From NCBI GenBank assembly GCA_016291915.1, contig JAEEZP010000142.1, forward strand, positions 1 through 23,247: 23,247 nucleotides of DNA, in the 5' to 3' direction. The notes beneath the pieces were generated by a model. That model ran no database searches. It had not been told where the DNA came from and worked only from the letters and a program-made list of their open reading frames with translations. The translations under genes and the position numbers were made by a program. The DNA comes from Prevotella sp. (lineage in GTDB: Bacteria; Bacteroidota; Bacteroidia; Bacteroidales; Bacteroidaceae). Positions 16,609 to 23,247 of the stretch are shown piece by piece (position 1 is the stretch's first letter; every line of letters begins with the position of its first letter).

Positions 16609-16658
16609 TAAACGATATTGAAGATATGGCAAAACGTAAAGAAATAAGGAAATAAGTT

Positions 16659-17384
16659 ATGCCGTACAAAGATAAAATCAAGAAAGTGATGGGTAAGGCC
16701 ATCAAGGATTACCATTTGATAGAGGATGGTGATAAAGTACTGGTGGGACTGTCGGGTGGAAAAGACTCCATGGCATTACTGGAACTGTTGGCGGAACAAA
16801 GTAAAATCTTCAAACCACAGTTTACGGTGGAGGCGGTCTATGTGCGGATGCGTAATATCCCCTATCAGAGTGACGAAGACTATCTCTCTGCTTTCGCTGC
16901 CAGTAAGGATGTCATCCTGCATATCGTTGAGACATCATTTGATATACAGGAAGACAAGAAGAAGACACCCTGTTTCCTCTGTTCGTGGTATCGCCGGAAG
17001 AAAATCTTTGAGACAGCAAAGGCATTGGGATGTAATAAGTTAGCATTGGGGCATCATAAGGATGATATCATGCAGACGGCCATGATGAACCTGACTTTCA
17101 ACGGACGGTTAGAAACCATGCCACCCCTATTGAAGATGGATAAGTTTGACATGACCATCATCCGTCCGCTTTGTTTGGTTCGTGAAAAAGAACTCCTGAA
17201 GATGGCAGAAGAGCAAGAATACCATCAACAGATCAAGAACTGTCCTTATGAGCACGACACCCATCGGGAAGATATCAAAAAAATTATCAGAGAGTTGGAG
17301 CAAATCAACCCTGAGTTTGAATATTCCCTACTACATGCAATTGAAAAAAGAGAAGATTCCAAAGGCTATGATCATAACCGTTAA
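16659..17384 (+). CDS. ttcA: TtcA-like tRNA 2-thiocytidine biosynthesis enzyme
   Basis: This cytoplasmic PP-loop ATPase of 241 aa probably thiolates cytidine 32 of certain tRNAs using an iron-sulfur cluster. Seen: the PP-loop VGLSGGKDSMALLELL (29-44); the cluster pair CFLC (C105, C108) followed by SWYRRKKIFETA; LGHHKDDIMQTAMMNLTFNG (130-149); a late cysteine at 195 in NCPYEHD. These match the three Cys and the PP-loop of TtcA, though the protein is shorter than the roughly 310-residue E. coli enzyme. A nine-codon open frame (16626-16655, MAKRKEIRK) sits in the same frame just upstream and ends in TAA four bases before the chosen ATG. A related PP-loop enzyme with another tRNA target cannot be excluded. 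Confidence 0.88.
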   Translation: MPYKDKIKKVMGKAIKDYHLIEDGDKVLVGLSGGKDSMALLELLAEQSKIFKPQFTVEAVYVRMRNIPYQSDEDYLSAFAASKDVILHIVETSFDIQEDKKKTPCFLCSWYRRKKIFETAKALGCNKLALGHHKDDIMQTAMMNLTFNGRLETMPPLLKMDKFDMTIIRPLCLVREKELLKMAEEQEYHQQIKNCPYEHDTHREDIKKIIRELEQINPEFEYSLLHAIEKREDSKGYDHNR

Positions 17385-17387
17385 ACC

Positions 17388-17468
17388 AAAACAACTTGTT
17401 TTACCTTGGGAAAGGTGACTTTTTCTATTAGAAAAGGTGACTAAATCTAAAGTAAAACGACTTGTTTT
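17388..17468. repeat. Paired palindromic and direct repeat element between convergent ttcA and menC
   Basis: AAAACAACTTGTTTT (17388-17402) is a palindrome with 7-base arms around one C. It recurs with one change as AAAACGACTTGTTTT (17454-17468). Between them AAAGGTGACT occurs at 17411-17420 and again at 17433-17442, flanking TTTTCTA/TAGAAAA, an inverted repeat. The element fills most of the 119 bases between two converging stops and may serve as a two-way terminator or be a dispersed genomic repeat. Confidence 0.6.
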
Positions 17469-17503
17469 GGATCGTCAAAAGGTATCATTTCCTTTATCAA
17501 CAG

Positions 17504-18598
17504 TTATCTCAGCCACAACCTATCGCCATCAATCTCCAACGGCAAAGGGATATTATCCGTAAACAACTGTCCTGTGCCCAATCCTTGCGGACGCATGCTC
17601 CCGTCATCCATGGTGAAGATATCAAACAGTTCCTGGAGGTGAGCCGTGTATTGTGCGATGGCATTGAGTCCGATATTACTCTCCAGTGCCGATGTGATCC
17701 AACAGCCGATGCCTCTTTTTGCCGCCAGACGCAACCACTCGGTAGTCCCTGCCATTCCACCATGAAGAGACGGTTTCAGGATGATATATTGGGGTTTGAT
17801 GGTATCCAACAGTCTTATCTTCTCTTCTTGTCGGTTCACCCCTATCAACTCCTCATCCAAGGCAATGGGCAATGGGGTGTTCTCACAGAGTGCAGCCATA
17901 CGCTCCCACTGCCCTTGTCGTATCGGCTGTTCGATCGAATGGAGGTCATACTCAGCCAGTTGCCGCAATCGTTCAGGAGCTACCTCATACGAAAAGGCAC
18001 CGTTGGCATCCACCCGTATCTCTATCTGTTCAGGGGAGAACCGTTCGCGAATCCTGCGGATCAAGTCAAGTTCCTTATCAAAATCGATCGCCCCTATCTT
18101 CAGTTTTACACAACGGAAGCCTGCGGCCATCTTCTCCTCTAACCTCCTGAGCATCTCCTCGTAGTCACCCATCCATACCAGTCCATTGATCGGTATGCCA
18201 TATTCTCCCTTGGAAAAAGCCGTATCGAAAAGAATGGGGCAAAAAACTGTATCGTCATCAAATGAAGAAGGAGCAGGCGAATGATGCAGATGCCGTAAAG
18301 CCGTCTCCAGTCCGAAGATCATCGACGGGTAGTCGGCCATATCGTCATAAGGGATAAAACCGATGTCTTCCACCTGATCGCAGAACTTCCGCAGCACCTC
18401 TCCATAGTCAGGAATATCATCACATGAGAGTTTGGGCAAAGGAGCGCACTCCCCTACTCCATACACATCACCCTCATCACCCGGTTTGCGAATAGTCACA
18501 AACCATGAGTGGCGTGTAAGGTATATTCCACGAGAGGTTCCGGCAGGCTGTTTGAAATGGAAGGTCCTCTCGCTGATGGTTATAGTATATCTCTTCAT
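17504..18598 (-). CDS. menC: o-Succinylbenzoate synthase
   Basis: This enolase-superfamily enzyme dehydrates SHCHC to o-succinylbenzoate. It is 364 aa. Seen: the capping region with YGVGECAPLPKLS (46-58); the acid/base lysine motif VKLKIG (K165, K167); metal ligands D197 (IRVDANGAFS), E223 (HSIEQP) and D248 (IALDEEL); and the second lysine K275 in IILKPSLHGG. SALESNIGLNAIAQ near 303-316 is also typical. It starts 24 bases after menB and is last in this operon run, converging on ttcA. MenE, the next enzyme, usually follows directly in related operons but is about 6 kb away here. All catalytic residues are present. Confidence 0.95.
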   Translation of the reverse strand: MKRYTITISERTFHFKQPAGTSRGIYLTRHSWFVTIRKPGDEGDVYGVGECAPLPKLSCDDIPDYGEVLRKFCDQVEDIGFIPYDDMADYPSMIFGLETALRHLHHSPAPSSFDDDTVFCPILFDTAFSKGEYGIPINGLVWMGDYEEMLRRLEEKMAAGFRCVKLKIGAIDFDKELDLIRRIRERFSPEQIEIRVDANGAFSYEVAPERLRQLAEYDLHSIEQPIRQGQWERMAALCENTPLPIALDEELIGVNRQEEKIRLLDTIKPQYIILKPSLHGGMAGTTEWLRLAAKRGIGCWITSALESNIGLNAIAQYTAHLQELFDIFTMDDGSMRPQGLGTGQLFTDNIPLPLEIDGDRLWLR

Positions 18599-18622
18599 AA
18601 TTCGTCCTTTACCCTAAACCAA

Positions 18623-19480
18623 TCACGGGAACTGCGGATACTTATCAAAATCAGGCTTACGTTTCTCCAAGAAAGCCTTTCCACCCTCTTGCGCCTCATC
18701 CATGGTGTAATACAACATCGTGGCATCGCCAGCCAACTCCTGAATACCGGCCTGACCGTCAAGTTCTGCATTCAAACCGGCTTTGATCATTCTTAAGGCT
18801 AACGGTGAGCGCTCCATCATGATCTCTGCCCACTCCACACACGTATCCTCCAGTTGTGCAAGAGGCACCACCTTGTTCACCATACCCATCTGCTCAGCCT
18901 CAGCAGCTGTATATTGCTTGCAGAGGAACCATATCTCACGCGCTTTCTTTTGACCAACCATACGAGCCAGATAACTACTGCCGAAGCCCGCATCGAAAGA
19001 ACCCACCTTCGGCCCTGTCTGACCGAAGATCGCATTCTCAGAAGCAATCGTCAGATCGCACATCACATGCAGCACATGACCACCGCCGATGGCATAACCG
19101 TTGACCATGGCGATGACCGGCTTCGGCAATCTACGGATCTGCATCTGCACATCCAACACGCTCAGACGGGGCACCCCCTGCTCATCCACATAACCGCCAC
19201 GTCCTTTTACATGCATGTCACCACCGGCACAGAAGGCATGTTTCACATCCTCCAGCCTCTTTCCTTCAGGCACCTCCGACATCGCACCTGTAAGAATGAC
19301 AACACGGATATTACTGTCTTCCCGACAGATACTGAAAGCCTGCGAGAGTTCTAACGTTGTCTGTGGCGTAAAGGCATTGCGGTATCTTGCCCTGTTGATG
19401 GTGATCTTCGCGATATGATTATATTCCTCAAAAAGGATTTCCTTAAAAAAGTGAGTTGATTTCCAGATTCTTTGTTCCAT
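18623..19480 (-). CDS. menB: 1,4-Dihydroxy-2-naphthoyl-CoA synthase
   Basis: This crotonase-fold enzyme cyclises o-succinylbenzoyl-CoA to DHNA-CoA. It is 285 aa, the same length as the E. coli enzyme, and reads nearly parallel to it. Seen: HAFCAGGDMHVKGRGGYVDE (81-100); NGYAIGGGHVLHVMCDLTIA (127-146); FGQTGPKVGSFDAGFGSSYL (152-171); REIWFLCKQY (181-190); DGQAGIQELAGDATML further on. The QTG at 154-156 carries Gly where the other class of MenB has Asp, which by family knowledge marks the type that uses bicarbonate as the catalytic base. It starts 19 bases after menD and ends 24 bases before menC. Confidence 0.97.
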   Translation of the reverse strand: MEQRIWKSTHFFKEILFEEYNHIAKITINRARYRNAFTPQTTLELSQAFSICREDSNIRVVILTGAMSEVPEGKRLEDVKHAFCAGGDMHVKGRGGYVDEQGVPRLSVLDVQMQIRRLPKPVIAMVNGYAIGGGHVLHVMCDLTIASENAIFGQTGPKVGSFDAGFGSSYLARMVGQKKAREIWFLCKQYTAAEAEQMGMVNKVVPLAQLEDTCVEWAEIMMERSPLALRMIKAGLNAELDGQAGIQELAGDATMLYYTMDEAQEGGKAFLEKRKPDFDKYPQFP

Positions 19481-19499
19481 AATTGTTATCTTATTATAT

Positions 19500-21230
19500 C
19501 TAAAAAACTAAGTCTATTGTAAAACGATAATACTCCCTCATCATCCTGACATCCTCCTCCCGATCGGTAAACACCTCCAGCACTACCGGGCGATGACTGT
19601 CCATTTGTATGAATGCCGGAATAGCAGATCGCATTTCCTCTTCGTTGTGTGCACACAGATAATTCACTTGGAAGCTTTCGCAGAGTCCTTTGGCTGTAGT
19701 ATGATGATGACCGGCCACGGCGGGGATAGCTTCCGGACTGTTCTTCGCGATGGGCAGTTGATGGAAGATGCCGCCACCCCCGTTGTTCAGCAAGAGGATT
19801 CGGAGATTACCGCCCAACGACTCTTTCCACAAGGCATTACTGTCGTAAAAAAACGACAGATCACCTGTCACCAGGAATACCTGACGGTCAGTACCTAAGG
19901 AGAATCCGGCCGCAGTAGATACTGAGCCTTCAATGCCATTGACCCCACGATTACAATATACCCGATGATGCGCAAAGATATTCGCCAGTCGTATGCTACT
20001 GCTATTGGCATAGTGAACCGCAATATTTCCATTCTGATAATCATCTAGGTTTTCCAATAGATTTTCAAAACATCTCACGACAGCCATCTGGGAATAGACC
20101 GGCTTGAAAGAATCTATTAATACCTGCTGTCTCTGCAACGATTGTTTCCAGCCTTTCATATAATCCACAGAGAGATTGGCGGATGGAGTATCTCCCAACA
20201 ACGCAACGAGTTTCTGAAGAATCATTCGCAGATCACCATGTACCACGCTGTTCACCCTTTGGAATGTATCGTGGATTTCTCCGTCTTCGGAAATCTCCCA
20301 TATCTCTTTCTCCCCTTGGCGTAAGAACTGCCGGAGTCGTTTGCTGACGATCGTATCACCGCCATACAAAACGAAATCAGGATGATATGACTCGACATCG
20401 CCAATGTGATATAACACCTCATCAAAGGATTTACCCCCCTTTGGCCCGGCCAAAGGCTCGTAAAGGACCGGCATATGGGCCTCTAAGGCCCGGAATATGG
20501 GCAGGTCGTCTTCTGTAAAACGAAGATATTGTCCGATAACCATCATCGGGCGATGAGCCTGACGGACAGCATCTGCCAGTTCACTGACAACCGATTCATC
20601 TACGGAAGTGACTGTATCATGATAATGGATGACACGTTCATCTGGTAAGGATTCGACGGTGAAAGTGGCTAACGGTTCTGTAATAGGTATATTGATATGT
20701 ACGGGGATCGTTGACAGACGAGAAACAGAAACTTCACATAACGCCTCATTTACCAAACGGTTACAATACCACCGTTGTGTCCTTAGCCACTCGTAATCTT
20801 TCCCCTCAGGAATATTCCCGGGTACTTCCGGAAGATCCACCGACCGACTGACAAACCGTCCGAAGACATGTTGTTGGGGAATCGTCTGACCATCCAACTG
20901 TCCGATCCAAGCCTGCGGACGGTCAGCACTTAAAATGATGAGTGGACGATGCTGGTAAAAGGCTTCTGCCACTGCAGGGAAAAGATTCAGCAATGCTGTT
21001 CCTGAGGTGACACAGACAGCAACAGGAGTATCCAACGCCTGGATCAATCCCAAGGCATAGAACCCGGCACTACGTTCATCGGTCACTGAATAAGTAGTTG
21101 TGTAGGGACACACAGTGAAATTATGCACCAAGGGGGCATTTCTACTGCCAGGACATACCACTACATGATGAATGCCATGGGCCACCATCAAGGCCGTCAG
21201 GATATTTACGTTCTCTTTATTGCTGTACAT
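19500..21230 (-). CDS. menD: SEPHCHC synthase
   Basis: This thiamine-diphosphate enzyme adds the succinyl-semialdehyde unit from 2-oxoglutarate to isochorismate. It is 576 aa. Seen: VVCPGSRNAPL (24-34); TDERSAGFYALG with the cofactor-activating E52; CVTSGTALLNLFPAVAEAFY; ILSADRP; the ThDP motif GDLSFFYDSNALW through LLLNN (456-483); and NRGVNGIEGSVSTAAG upstream of it. The start MYSNKEN has no clear Shine-Dalgarno; a heptanucleotide repeat array ends only six bases before the ATG. The gap to menF is about 150 bases, much longer than the other gaps in this operon, and is largely filled by two repeat arrays. Confidence 0.96.
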   Translation of the reverse strand: MYSNKENVNILTALMVAHGIHHVVVCPGSRNAPLVHNFTVCPYTTTYSVTDERSAGFYALGLIQALDTPVAVCVTSGTALLNLFPAVAEAFYQHRPLIILSADRPQAWIGQLDGQTIPQQHVFGRFVSRSVDLPEVPGNIPEGKDYEWLRTQRWYCNRLVNEALCEVSVSRLSTIPVHINIPITEPLATFTVESLPDERVIHYHDTVTSVDESVVSELADAVRQAHRPMMVIGQYLRFTEDDLPIFRALEAHMPVLYEPLAGPKGGKSFDEVLYHIGDVESYHPDFVLYGGDTIVSKRLRQFLRQGEKEIWEISEDGEIHDTFQRVNSVVHGDLRMILQKLVALLGDTPSANLSVDYMKGWKQSLQRQQVLIDSFKPVYSQMAVVRCFENLLENLDDYQNGNIAVHYANSSSIRLANIFAHHRVYCNRGVNGIEGSVSTAAGFSLGTDRQVFLVTGDLSFFYDSNALWKESLGGNLRILLLNNGGGGIFHQLPIAKNSPEAIPAVAGHHHTTAKGLCESFQVNYLCAHNEEEMRSAIPAFIQMDSHRPVVLEVFTDREEDVRMMREYYRFTIDLVF

Positions 21231-21236
21231 TTTATT

Positions 21237-21271
21237 GGTTTAGGGTTTAGGGTTTAGAGTTTAGGGTTTAA
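21237..21271. repeat. Heptanucleotide tandem array just upstream of menD
   Basis: Five 7-base units read GGTTTAG three times, then AGTTTAG and GGTTTAA; recognisable decay continues to about 21280. It occupies the menD leader, within about 40 bases of the ATG, where ribosome binding would occur. It resembles plant telomere repeats only in composition. Confidence 0.85.
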
Positions 21272-21324
21272 AGATTAAGGTTCGGGGTACGATTCATTGT
21301 TTTCATCGGTTTGCACGTTAATTC

Positions 21325-21392
21325 TTCACTCTTCATTCTTCACTCTTCATTCTTCACTCTTCACTCTTCATTCTTCACTCTTCACTCTTCAC
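21325..21392. repeat. Heptanucleotide tandem array at the 3' end of menF
   Basis: Nine full units of TTCACTC or TTCATTC, alternating irregularly, are followed by a partial TTCAC. Reading menF on the minus strand, the units are GAGTGAA and GAATGAA, and the menF stop TGA (21384-21382) and its last two Glu codons lie inside the array. Confidence 0.9.
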
Positions 21393-22458
21393 TTAGAATC
21401 ACTGCCCGCATCGTGCCCATCTTGGCTTCTGTCTCTTCCCACTCCGACTGTTCCACACTGTCTTTCAACAAACCACCGCCGGCATACAGGCTGTATCCTT
21501 TCTGTTGAATCTCCATACAACGGAGAGAGATATACAGATGGGTCTCATCATTAACCATCAACGGACCGGAGAAGCCACTGTAAAACCTACGGGGCACACG
21601 TTCATTCTGTCGGATAAAGGAGAACGTCTCACGTTTCGGTAAGCCACAAACAGCAGGTGTCGGGAACAGGCGATAGAGAAGACTGCCTATCTGTGACGGA
21701 TCCTGCAGGGAGAACACGAAATCACTGCGTAGATGCACCAGATCAGCCGCACGAACGGTATAAGGTCCATCCTCATGTATCTGAGTAGAGAAATGCTCCA
21801 GGCATTCCATGATATAGGTGGTGACATATCGCTGTTCCTGAATATCTTTCTGTGACCATCGGATGCCGACATTCTCTTCATCCCCACGATGCTCGAAACG
21901 CAACTGTTCTCCCTTCAATGCCATCGTGCCGGCCAAAGCAATCGTAATCCAGTGATCGTCACGCTGTTCCAAAAGAATCTCCGGAGTAGCCATCAGCCAG
22001 GTACCACTCTGAGGAGTGGACACTAATGACACAAACATCCGGGGATACAGTTTACAGGCTTGCTGAAACAACACAATAGGATCTTTTATCTCTGCAGCCT
22101 CATCCGAACGACGGGAAAGAACAATCTTCTGAAACTGTCCATCGGTGAGATGGGCATAGAAACTACGGAAATCGAAGCCATAGCGCATACGGGGATCCGA
22201 CAGCGTTTGTGAGAAGTTCCCCGACAACAACGAACAGGAGAAATCATTACTGTTCAATTCCTCTGGCAATAACTCCATCACCTTGTCAGGACGGATGAGA
22301 AGGATGGGATTTACCGTAGAGATATCAAAGGGAGCAAAGACAAATCCCTTCCTGTCACTCAGTGAAGAGCAAGCGGGAACCTCCGTTGCTTTTCCTTCCT
22401 GCATCACACAGGTACATGTCTGTCGACGCGGTAAACGATAGATGGCAAATGCTGTCAT
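21382..22458 (-). CDS. menF: Isochorismate synthase
   Basis: This chorismate-binding enzyme converts chorismate to isochorismate, the entry step to menaquinone. It is 358 aa. Seen: FQKIVLSRR with the general-base lysine K111; MATPEILLE (156-164); IALAGTMALKG (173-183); VHLRSDFVFSL (241-251); LFPTPAVCGLPK (264-275); RRFYSGFSGP (290-299); and YAGGGLLKDSVEQSEWEETE with the metal-binding acids (325-344). It overlaps the thioesterase stop by four bases (ATGA type), showing translational coupling. The final codons and the stop come from the GAGTGAA heptamer array, so the native C-terminus may have been shifted by repeat growth. Salicylate or anthranilate enzymes of the same fold are unlikely in this context. 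Confidence 0.94.
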   Translation of the reverse strand: MTAFAIYRLPRRQTCTCVMQEGKATEVPACSSLSDRKGFVFAPFDISTVNPILLIRPDKVMELLPEELNSNDFSCSLLSGNFSQTLSDPRMRYGFDFRSFYAHLTDGQFQKIVLSRRSDEAAEIKDPIVLFQQACKLYPRMFVSLVSTPQSGTWLMATPEILLEQRDDHWITIALAGTMALKGEQLRFEHRGDEENVGIRWSQKDIQEQRYVTTYIMECLEHFSTQIHEDGPYTVRAADLVHLRSDFVFSLQDPSQIGSLLYRLFPTPAVCGLPKRETFSFIRQNERVPRRFYSGFSGPLMVNDETHLYISLRCMEIQQKGYSLYAGGGLLKDSVEQSEWEETEAKMGTMRAVILSEE

Positions 22459-22877
22459 TCCTTTTCTTTCTTTGGGGTGATAATATAATTGGTAACATGT
22501 ACGGTGCTTATCAGATCACCGGTGGAATCTGTAATGCGCACATCCCACACATGCAACTTCCTGCCCTTACTCACCAGATGACCTATCGCCGTGACGGTAT
22601 CACCTTCAGAGACAGCTTTCACATGTTCGCCACTTACACTGATACCTACGCATATCTTTCCCGGGCAGAGGGCTGTACTTCCCACACCGGCGACATTCTC
22701 AGCCAATGCCAACGAAGCACCACCACTCAGGAAACCGAATGGCTGACGATTGTTCTCATCCACTTTCATGGTAGCCTTACAGATATCATCCTCGGGTGTG
22801 GAGATAAACTGCATTCCCAAGACAGTCGAAAGATTCGGCTGACGTTCTATAATCTCTTTGATACTTTCTACATTCAT
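22455..22877 (-). CDS. menI: Hotdog-fold thioesterase, probable DHNA-CoA thioesterase
   Basis: This 140-aa PaaI/YdiI-type hotdog protein would hydrolyse DHNA-CoA to DHNA, the step after MenB. Seen: ENNRQPFGFLSGGASLALAE (41-60) with Gln45, the GGA turn and the catalytic Glu60; ISVSGEHVKAVSEGDTVTA (74-92); and KLHVWDVRITDSTGDLISTV (106-125). In E. coli MenI the residue before the GG pair is His; here it is Ser51, so details of catalysis may differ. The operon context, with a four-base overlap with menF, is the main reason for choosing menaquinone as its pathway over general acyl-CoA hydrolysis. Confidence 0.85.
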   Translation of the reverse strand: MNVESIKEIIERQPNLSTVLGMQFISTPEDDICKATMKVDENNRQPFGFLSGGASLALAENVAGVGSTALCPGKICVGISVSGEHVKAVSEGDTVTAIGHLVSKGRKLHVWDVRITDSTGDLISTVHVTNYIITPKKEKE

Positions 22878-22916
22878 ACGCTTTGTGTTTCTTAGGTAAT
22901 TAAGGTGATACGGCGG

Positions 22917-23063
22917 TCACTCATTGCTATCTGAGGAATAATCCTTTGTTGACAACTCATAATACAACATCTCCAACTGACGGAGCGTCATCCGCTCAAT
23001 CTGTCGTTCGATATTACGAATCAGTTCTTCACGCCGAAAATCATCATCTACATATAACATCAT
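22917..23063 (-). CDS. Small protein of unknown function leading the menaquinone operon
   Basis: I do not recognise this family. The frame is open from 23132 (71 aa), but a promoter-like TATATTTG at 23108-23101 lies inside that longer version, so the first Met of the MM pair at 23063 is a more likely start, giving 48 aa. The protein is soluble and charged: VDDDFRREELIRNIERQIER then LRQLEMLYYEL and an acidic Ser-rich tail. It looks like one or two amphipathic helices, with Leu, Ile and Met spaced for a helical hairpin or coiled coil. It precedes the thioesterase gene by 39 bases on the same strand, so it is probably the first gene of the transcript. Confidence 0.6.
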   Translation of the reverse strand: MMLYVDDDFRREELIRNIERQIERMTLRQLEMLYYELSTKDYSSDSNE

Positions 23064-23100
23064 TTCATCATTTAAACATTCAACAAAGGGAAGTAGTCTG

Positions 23101-23108
23101 CAAATATA
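23101..23108 (-). promoter_or_regulatory. Bacteroidetes minus-7 element for the menaquinone operon
   Basis: TATATTTG on the minus strand. GTTG at 23130-23127 stands 18 bases upstream as a possible minus-33. Transcription would start near 23095 and give a leader of about 30 bases to the 48-aa gene. Confidence 0.5.
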
Positions 23109-23203
23109 GATAATTTCTTCGAGAAACAACATTCTTTTCCTACAAAATACATCCCGAAAAGTTACATTTTCATAAAATGATGAATACTTTCAGAAAAAAT
23201 ACT

Positions 23204-23211
23204 TATCTTTG
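23204..23211 (+). promoter_or_regulatory. Bacteroidetes minus-7 element pointing out of the window
   Basis: TATCTTTG, exact match to TAnnTTTG, near the right edge on the plus strand. It probably serves a gene that starts beyond the window, divergent from the menaquinone operon. Confidence 0.45.
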
Positions 23212-23247
23212 TATTTTATAACATTTCTCATTAAAAACAAGTAATTC

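Noticed and set aside
17462..18142. 226-codon plus-strand open frame opposite menC
   Set aside because: Antisense shadow of a gene with all catalytic residues in place; its translation has no recognisable domain and low-complexity runs.
18854..19354. 166-codon plus-strand open frame opposite menB
   Set aside because: Shadow of MenB, unusually His/Thr-rich as expected from reading its codons backwards.
21237..21271. Telomere or linear replicon end (TTTAGGG-like repeat)
   Set aside because: Only five units, internal, between two operon genes, and matched by related heptamers elsewhere; similarity to plant telomeres is compositional.
21325..21392. CRISPR array
   Set aside because: Units are 7 bases and contiguous with no spacers.

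Overview
The window looks like a piece of a Bacteroidales chromosome, most likely Prevotellaceae. The pointers are an ECF sigma/FecR/SusC-type regulatory trio, repeated TAnnTTTG minus-7 elements characteristic of Bacteroidetes promoters, a menaquinone locus in the order menF-menD-menB-menC, and a secreted hydrolase ending in a tail that resembles Prevotella type IX secretion signals. The genus call is inference from protein style, not from a marker gene.

Layout, left to right. (1) 1-2950, minus strand: an ECF sigma factor, a FecR-type anti-sigma factor, and the start of a SusC/RagA TonB-dependent transducer that runs off the left edge. The transducer frame is broken by one in-frame TAA at 587-589 and is open on both sides of it. 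(2) 2961-9055, minus strand: two tandem, clearly paralogous outer-membrane beta-barrel proteins of 994 and 997 aa, both ending in a Gly/Arg-rich tail beyond the last barrel strand. A good intrinsic terminator closes the unit. (3) 9179-10347, plus strand: aroB (3-dehydroquinate synthase), convergent with menE. (4) 10391-12381, minus strand: an aldo/keto reductase followed 2 bases later by menE. (5) 12467-14012, minus strand: a secreted alpha/beta hydrolase. (6) 14161-17384, plus strand: an unrecognised leucine-rich-repeat-like protein, a SanA-family envelope protein, and a TtcA-like tRNA thiolation enzyme. (7) 17504-23108, minus strand: a compact operon of a 48-aa protein of unknown function, a hotdog thioesterase (MenI-like), menF, menD, menB and menC. 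(8) A plus-strand promoter at the right edge points out of the window.

The central pathway is menaquinone synthesis from chorismate: MenF, MenD, MenC, MenE, MenB and a DHNA-CoA thioesterase are all present. MenH and MenA are not in the window. AroB feeds chorismate supply. menE is separated from menC by about 6 kb of unrelated genes and seems to depend on the aldo/keto reductase promoter.

The least expected structure is a set of heptanucleotide tandem arrays (10353-10408, 21237-21271, 21325-21392) sharing a TTYANNN-type unit. Two of them run into the 3' ends of menE and menF and supply their last codons and stop codons. menE also carries an in-frame hexanucleotide array that encodes a Pro-Val tract. 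I saw no tRNA, rRNA, CRISPR array, transposase or phage gene.
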